This document shows, one piece after another, positions 61,229 to 64,000 of a stretch of DNA of 64,000 nt. Below the pieces are notes generated by a model. That model did no database searches. It was not told the DNA's origin and was given only the letters and a program-made list of their open reading frames with translations. Origin of the DNA: Sandaracinobacteroides saxicola (GTDB lineage Bacteria; Pseudomonadota; Alphaproteobacteria; Sphingomonadales; Sphingomonadaceae); assembly GCF_014117445.1 (NCBI RefSeq), contig NZ_CP059851.1, positions 3,274,501 to 3,338,500 of the forward strand, read 5' to 3'. How positions within the stretch are numbered: position 1 is the stretch's first letter; each line of letters opens with the position of its first letter. Both the position numbers and the translations under genes were made by a program.

Positions 61229-63358
61229 ATGGCCAGCAAATCCCGATCCGCGGCGCCCGCGCCCGAAGCGCCGGTGCAACGCTATTTCAACCGTGAACTG
61301 TCCTGGCTCGGTTTCAACAGTCGCGTCCTTGAGGAGGCGATGAACCCCGCCCACCCGCTGCTCGAACGGCTGCGCTTCCTGTCGATCTCCGGCAACAATC
61401 TCGATGAATTCTACATGGTGCGCGTCGCCGGCCTGCGCGGGCAGGTGGACGAGGGGATCGAAACCCCCAGCCCCGAAGGCACCACGCCCGCCCAGCAGCT
61501 CGCCGCCATCGCGCTCGCCGCCGACGCGCTGATGAGCGACCAGCAGCGCGCCTGGGTGGCGCTGAAAACCCTGCTGAAGGCCGCCGACGTGACCGTGGTC
61601 GCCGCCGACGAACTGACACCCGCGGAGGCCGGCTGGCTGGAGGGCTGGTTCCTCGACAATATCTTCCCCGTCCTCACCCCCCAGGCCATCGACCCGGCCC
61701 ACCCTTTCCCCTTCATCCCGAACAAGGGCTTCAGCCTGGTGTTCGACATGACCCGCGGCGGCGACCGGCTGTCCGCGCTGCTGATGCTGCCCGCCATGCT
61801 GCCGCGCTTCGTCCGCCTGCCCGGCGCGCACGCCCGCTTCATCGCCATGGAACAGATATTGCGCCGCTTCTTCGGCCTGATCTTCCCCGGCTTCACCCAT
61901 CAGGGCGACGGCGCCTTCCGTATCATCCGCGACAGCGACATCGAGATCGAGGAAGAGGCCGAAGACCTGGTCCGCTATTATCAGAGCGCGATCAAGCAAC
62001 GCCGCCGCGGCCAGGTGATCCGGCTGAAGATCGAAAGCGCCACGCCGCTGGCGCTGCGCAGCATGGTGCAGCAGGCGCTGCGCGTGGACGAGCGCGACGT
62101 CACCGCGGTCGAGGGCATATTGGGCATCGCCGACCTGGGGGAACTGGTCGACGAGGACCGCCCCGACCTGAAGTTCGACCCCTATACGCCGCGCTTCCCG
62201 GAGCGCATCCGCGACTATGGCGGCGACTGTTTCGCCGCCATTCGCGCCAAGGACATCGTCGTCCACCACCCCTATGAGAGTTTCGACGTCGTCCTCGCCT
62301 TCCTGCGCCAGGCTGCCGCCGACCCGGATGTCGTTGCCATCAAGCAGACGCTGTACCGCACCGGCAAGAACAGCCCGATCGTGCGCGCCCTGATCGACGC
62401 CGCCGAGGCCGGCAAGAGCGTCACCGCCATCGTCGAGCTGAAGGCCCGGTTCGACGAGGAGCAGAACCTGACCTGGGCCGCCGCACTGGAACGCGCCGGC
62501 GTGCAGGTCGTCTATGGCTTCATCGAATGGAAGACCCACGCCAAGGTCAGCATGGTCGTTCGCCGCGAATCCGGCGCGCTCGTCACCTACCTCCACCTCG
62601 GCACCGGCAACTATCACCCCGTCACCGCGCGCATCTACACCGACCTCAGCTTCTTCACGGCGAACCCGGTGCTGGCGCGCGACGCGGCGCAGGTGTTCAA
62701 CTATATCACCGGCTATATCGAGCCGCAGCGGCTGGAAAAGCTGGCGATCAGCCCGGTCAGCCTGCGCCGCACCCTGTTCGAGGGCATCGACGCCGAGATC
62801 GCCCATGCCCAGGCCGGCAGGCCCGCCCACATCTGGGCCAAGATGAACAGCCTGGTGGACCCGGCGATCATCGACAAGCTGTACGAGGCCAGCGCGGCCG
62901 GCGTCGAGGTGGAACTGGTCATCCGCGGCATCTGTTGCCTGCGTCCGCAGGTGCCTGGCCTGTCGGACAACATCTGGGTGCGCAGCGTCATCGGCCGTTT
63001 CCTGGAGCACAGCCGCATCGTCGCCTTCGGCAACGGCCACGCACTGCCCAGCCGCCACGCCAGGCTCTACATCACCAGCGCCGACTGGATGCCGCGCAAC
63101 TTCGACCGCCGCGTCGAGCTGCTGATCCCCATCGAGAACCCCACGGTGCACGCGCAGATCCTGGACCAGGTGATGGTCGCCAACCTGAAGGACACCGAGC
63201 AGAGCTGGGAGCTGGACGGCAACGGCCGCTACGTCCGCATCACCGACCAGACCCACCGCTTCAACCTGCACCGCTATTTCATGACCAACCCCAGCCTGTC
63301 CGGTCGCGGCGCCGCGCTGGAAAAGGTGCGCGTGCCGAAACTGGTGGTAGAGGAGTAG
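61229..63358 (+). CDS. ppk: Polyphosphate kinase 1
   Basis: A 709-residue PPK1. RYFNRELSWLGFNSRVLEEA opens the N domain; the catalytic part has KQTLYRTGKNSPIV, VELKARFDEEQNL, ALVTYLHLGTGNYHP (autophosphorylated His region) and the second HKD-type segment HARLYITSADWMPRNFDRRVELL. It makes polyphosphate from ATP. ATG 61229 is chosen at MASKSRS; the frame runs upstream within hdaA but without similarity. hdaA-ppk is a frequent alphaproteobacterial order. Confidence 0.97.
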   Translation: MASKSRSAAPAPEAPVQRYFNRELSWLGFNSRVLEEAMNPAHPLLERLRFLSISGNNLDEFYMVRVAGLRGQVDEGIETPSPEGTTPAQQLAAIALAADALMSDQQRAWVALKTLLKAADVTVVAADELTPAEAGWLEGWFLDNIFPVLTPQAIDPAHPFPFIPNKGFSLVFDMTRGGDRLSALLMLPAMLPRFVRLPGAHARFIAMEQILRRFFGLIFPGFTHQGDGAFRIIRDSDIEIEEEAEDLVRYYQSAIKQRRRGQVIRLKIESATPLALRSMVQQALRVDERDVTAVEGILGIADLGELVDEDRPDLKFDPYTPRFPERIRDYGGDCFAAIRAKDIVVHHPYESFDVVLAFLRQAAADPDVVAIKQTLYRTGKNSPIVRALIDAAEAGKSVTAIVELKARFDEEQNLTWAAALERAGVQVVYGFIEWKTHAKVSMVVRRESGALVTYLHLGTGNYHPVTARIYTDLSFFTANPVLARDAAQVFNYITGYIEPQRLEKLAISPVSLRRTLFEGIDAEIAHAQAGRPAHIWAKMNSLVDPAIIDKLYEASAAGVEVELVIRGICCLRPQVPGLSDNIWVRSVIGRFLEHSRIVAFGNGHALPSRHARLYITSADWMPRNFDRRVELLIPIENPTVHAQILDQVMVANLKDTEQSWELDGNGRYVRITDQTHRFNLHRYFMTNPSLSGRGAALEKVRVPKLVVEE

Positions 63359-63361
63359 CCG

Positions 63362-63862
63362 CTACACACCGCGCGCCATGGCGACGCGACGCGCCGGATC
63401 CAGACCATGCGTCGCCTCGCGCAGCAAAATGCCGGCCAGCCAATCCGGCTGCTCGCCGGCTGCCAGCTCGGCAAAGCCCATGCGCGCATAGGCCGGCGCG
63501 TTCCACTCGATGAACCGGTCGGTCGTCAGGCTCAGGGACCGCAACCCCCGCGCCCGCGCATGTTCGGCGGCCCGCTCGACCAGCGCCCGCCCGATCCCCC
63601 GCCGCTGTGCCGCCTGCGCCACCGACAATTCCAGGATGTGCAGCCATTCGCCTTCCGCCGCTGCCAGCAGGAAGCCGGCTGGTTCGCCGGCCAGATCGCT
63701 CACCCACAGCGACTTTTCGGCAACGCCCGCACAAAGCGCGTCGTCAGGTGTCGTCCCGTGCCCGATCACGAACGCCATCGGCGTGCCCGCGAAACTCAGC
63801 GCCGCGGACCGTTCAACTGCCGCCAGCGCGGCAAAATCCGCCCTTGTGCCCAACCTGATCAT
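63362..63862 (-). CDS. GNAT family N-acetyltransferase
   Basis: A 166-residue GNAT enzyme. The acetyl-CoA site is LHILELSVAQAAQRRGIGRALVERAAEHARARGLRSLSL (Q/RxxGxG/A form RRGIGRA); the C-terminal part NAPAYARMGFAEL is the usual last helix and strand. The substrate cannot be told. Stops of this gene and ppk are three bases apart, with no terminator between. Confidence 0.88.
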   Translation of the reverse strand: MIRLGTRADFAALAAVERSAALSFAGTPMAFVIGHGTTPDDALCAGVAEKSLWVSDLAGEPAGFLLAAAEGEWLHILELSVAQAAQRRGIGRALVERAAEHARARGLRSLSLTTDRFIEWNAPAYARMGFAELAAGEQPDWLAGILLREATHGLDPARRVAMARGV

Positions 63863-63957
63863 GGCCCCCTGTCGCCTGTTCGCGCGCTACCGTCCAGCAC
63901 CCGCTTTCCCGCCGCCGTATCCGCCGCTATTTGTCCGGACAAAGGAGCGTGCACCCC

Positions 63958-64000
63958 ATGCAGCAGGAACGGATCGACTGGCCGAACGGTGCCAAGCTGG
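63958..64000 (+). CDS. Start of a gene, perhaps polysaccharide deacetylase family
   Basis: Only 14 codons are in the window: ATG 63958 after a strong ribosome binding site (AAAGGAG), reading MQQERIDWPNGAKL. The DWPNGAKL sequence is typical of the N-terminus of polysaccharide deacetylase/PuuE-like proteins. The call rests on these few residues and needs the downstream sequence. Confidence 0.4.
   Translation, partial: MQQERIDWPNGAKL

Overview
The window is a 64 kb chromosomal stretch, roughly 70% G+C, densely packed with short-spaced or overlapping genes. It most resembles a sphingomonad (Alphaproteobacteria, Sphingomonadales). The reasons are the PrsK/PrsR two-component pair of the exosortase/PEP-CTERM system, TonB receptor plus TetR catabolic clusters, the proB-proA-nadD-rsfS and purM-purN blocks, an HdaA-type DnaA regulator next to ppk, and DUF3576/DUF1489 proteins that are typical of alphaproteobacteria. 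I see no insertion sequence, prophage, integrase or CRISPR array.

Layout. 1-9950: end of ettA, a Uma2 nuclease-like gene, several small conserved genes, an essential minus-strand operon (DUF3576, leuS, lptE, holA), and a secreted serine hydrolase. 9956-17974: a ThiE-like gene, the YggS PLP protein, metK, lnt, DUF1489, mgtE, and a flavoprotein with its TetR regulator. 18229-21696: prsK-prsR. 21824-31739: the main accessory region. A TonB receptor and a membrane-anchored ferrochelatase-like protein run one way from a TetR regulator. The regulator and a five-gene coupled operon (SMP-30 lactonase, Rieske oxygenase, MFS, serine hydrolase, DUF2141) run the other way. Two copies of an inverted-repeat operator tie the halves together.

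31743-37715: rsfS, nadD, proA, an A+T-rich membrane-protein gene, proB, obgE, a small secreted protein, rpmA and rplU. 37856-46389: a secreted amidohydrolase, a DUF885 lipoprotein, a BrnT/BrnA toxin-antitoxin pair, a Baeyer-Villiger monooxygenase with a hydroxyacetophenone-monooxygenase-like N-terminus, an MFS pump, an NYN-domain protein, a minimal zinc protease and a pterin dehydratase. 46778-54816: SDR dehydrogenase, EamA exporter, purH, cysK, a substrate-binding lipoprotein and a thiolase. 54865-64000: tRNA-Pro(GGG), ccmA without ccmB but with a ferric-reductase-like membrane protein, a MerR/TipAS regulator, DUF4112, purN, purM, a DUF2066-like protein, hdaA, ppk1, a GNAT acetyltransferase and the first codons of a further gene.

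Between the genes lie several families of palindromic repeats. A composite repeat of about 155-190 bp (three clear copies, one degenerate) begins with a perfect hairpin with a three-base loop, often containing a stop codon, and continues through G+C stems and a pyrimidine tract. Two copies of a 19-base element with core GTGGGAACC are each followed 25-27 bases later by a long perfect hairpin. One CCCCTCCCCT-type palindrome sits in frame inside leuS. These repeats, the A+T-rich gene inside proBA, and the TonB/chelatase-like/Rieske cluster are the least ordinary parts of the window.
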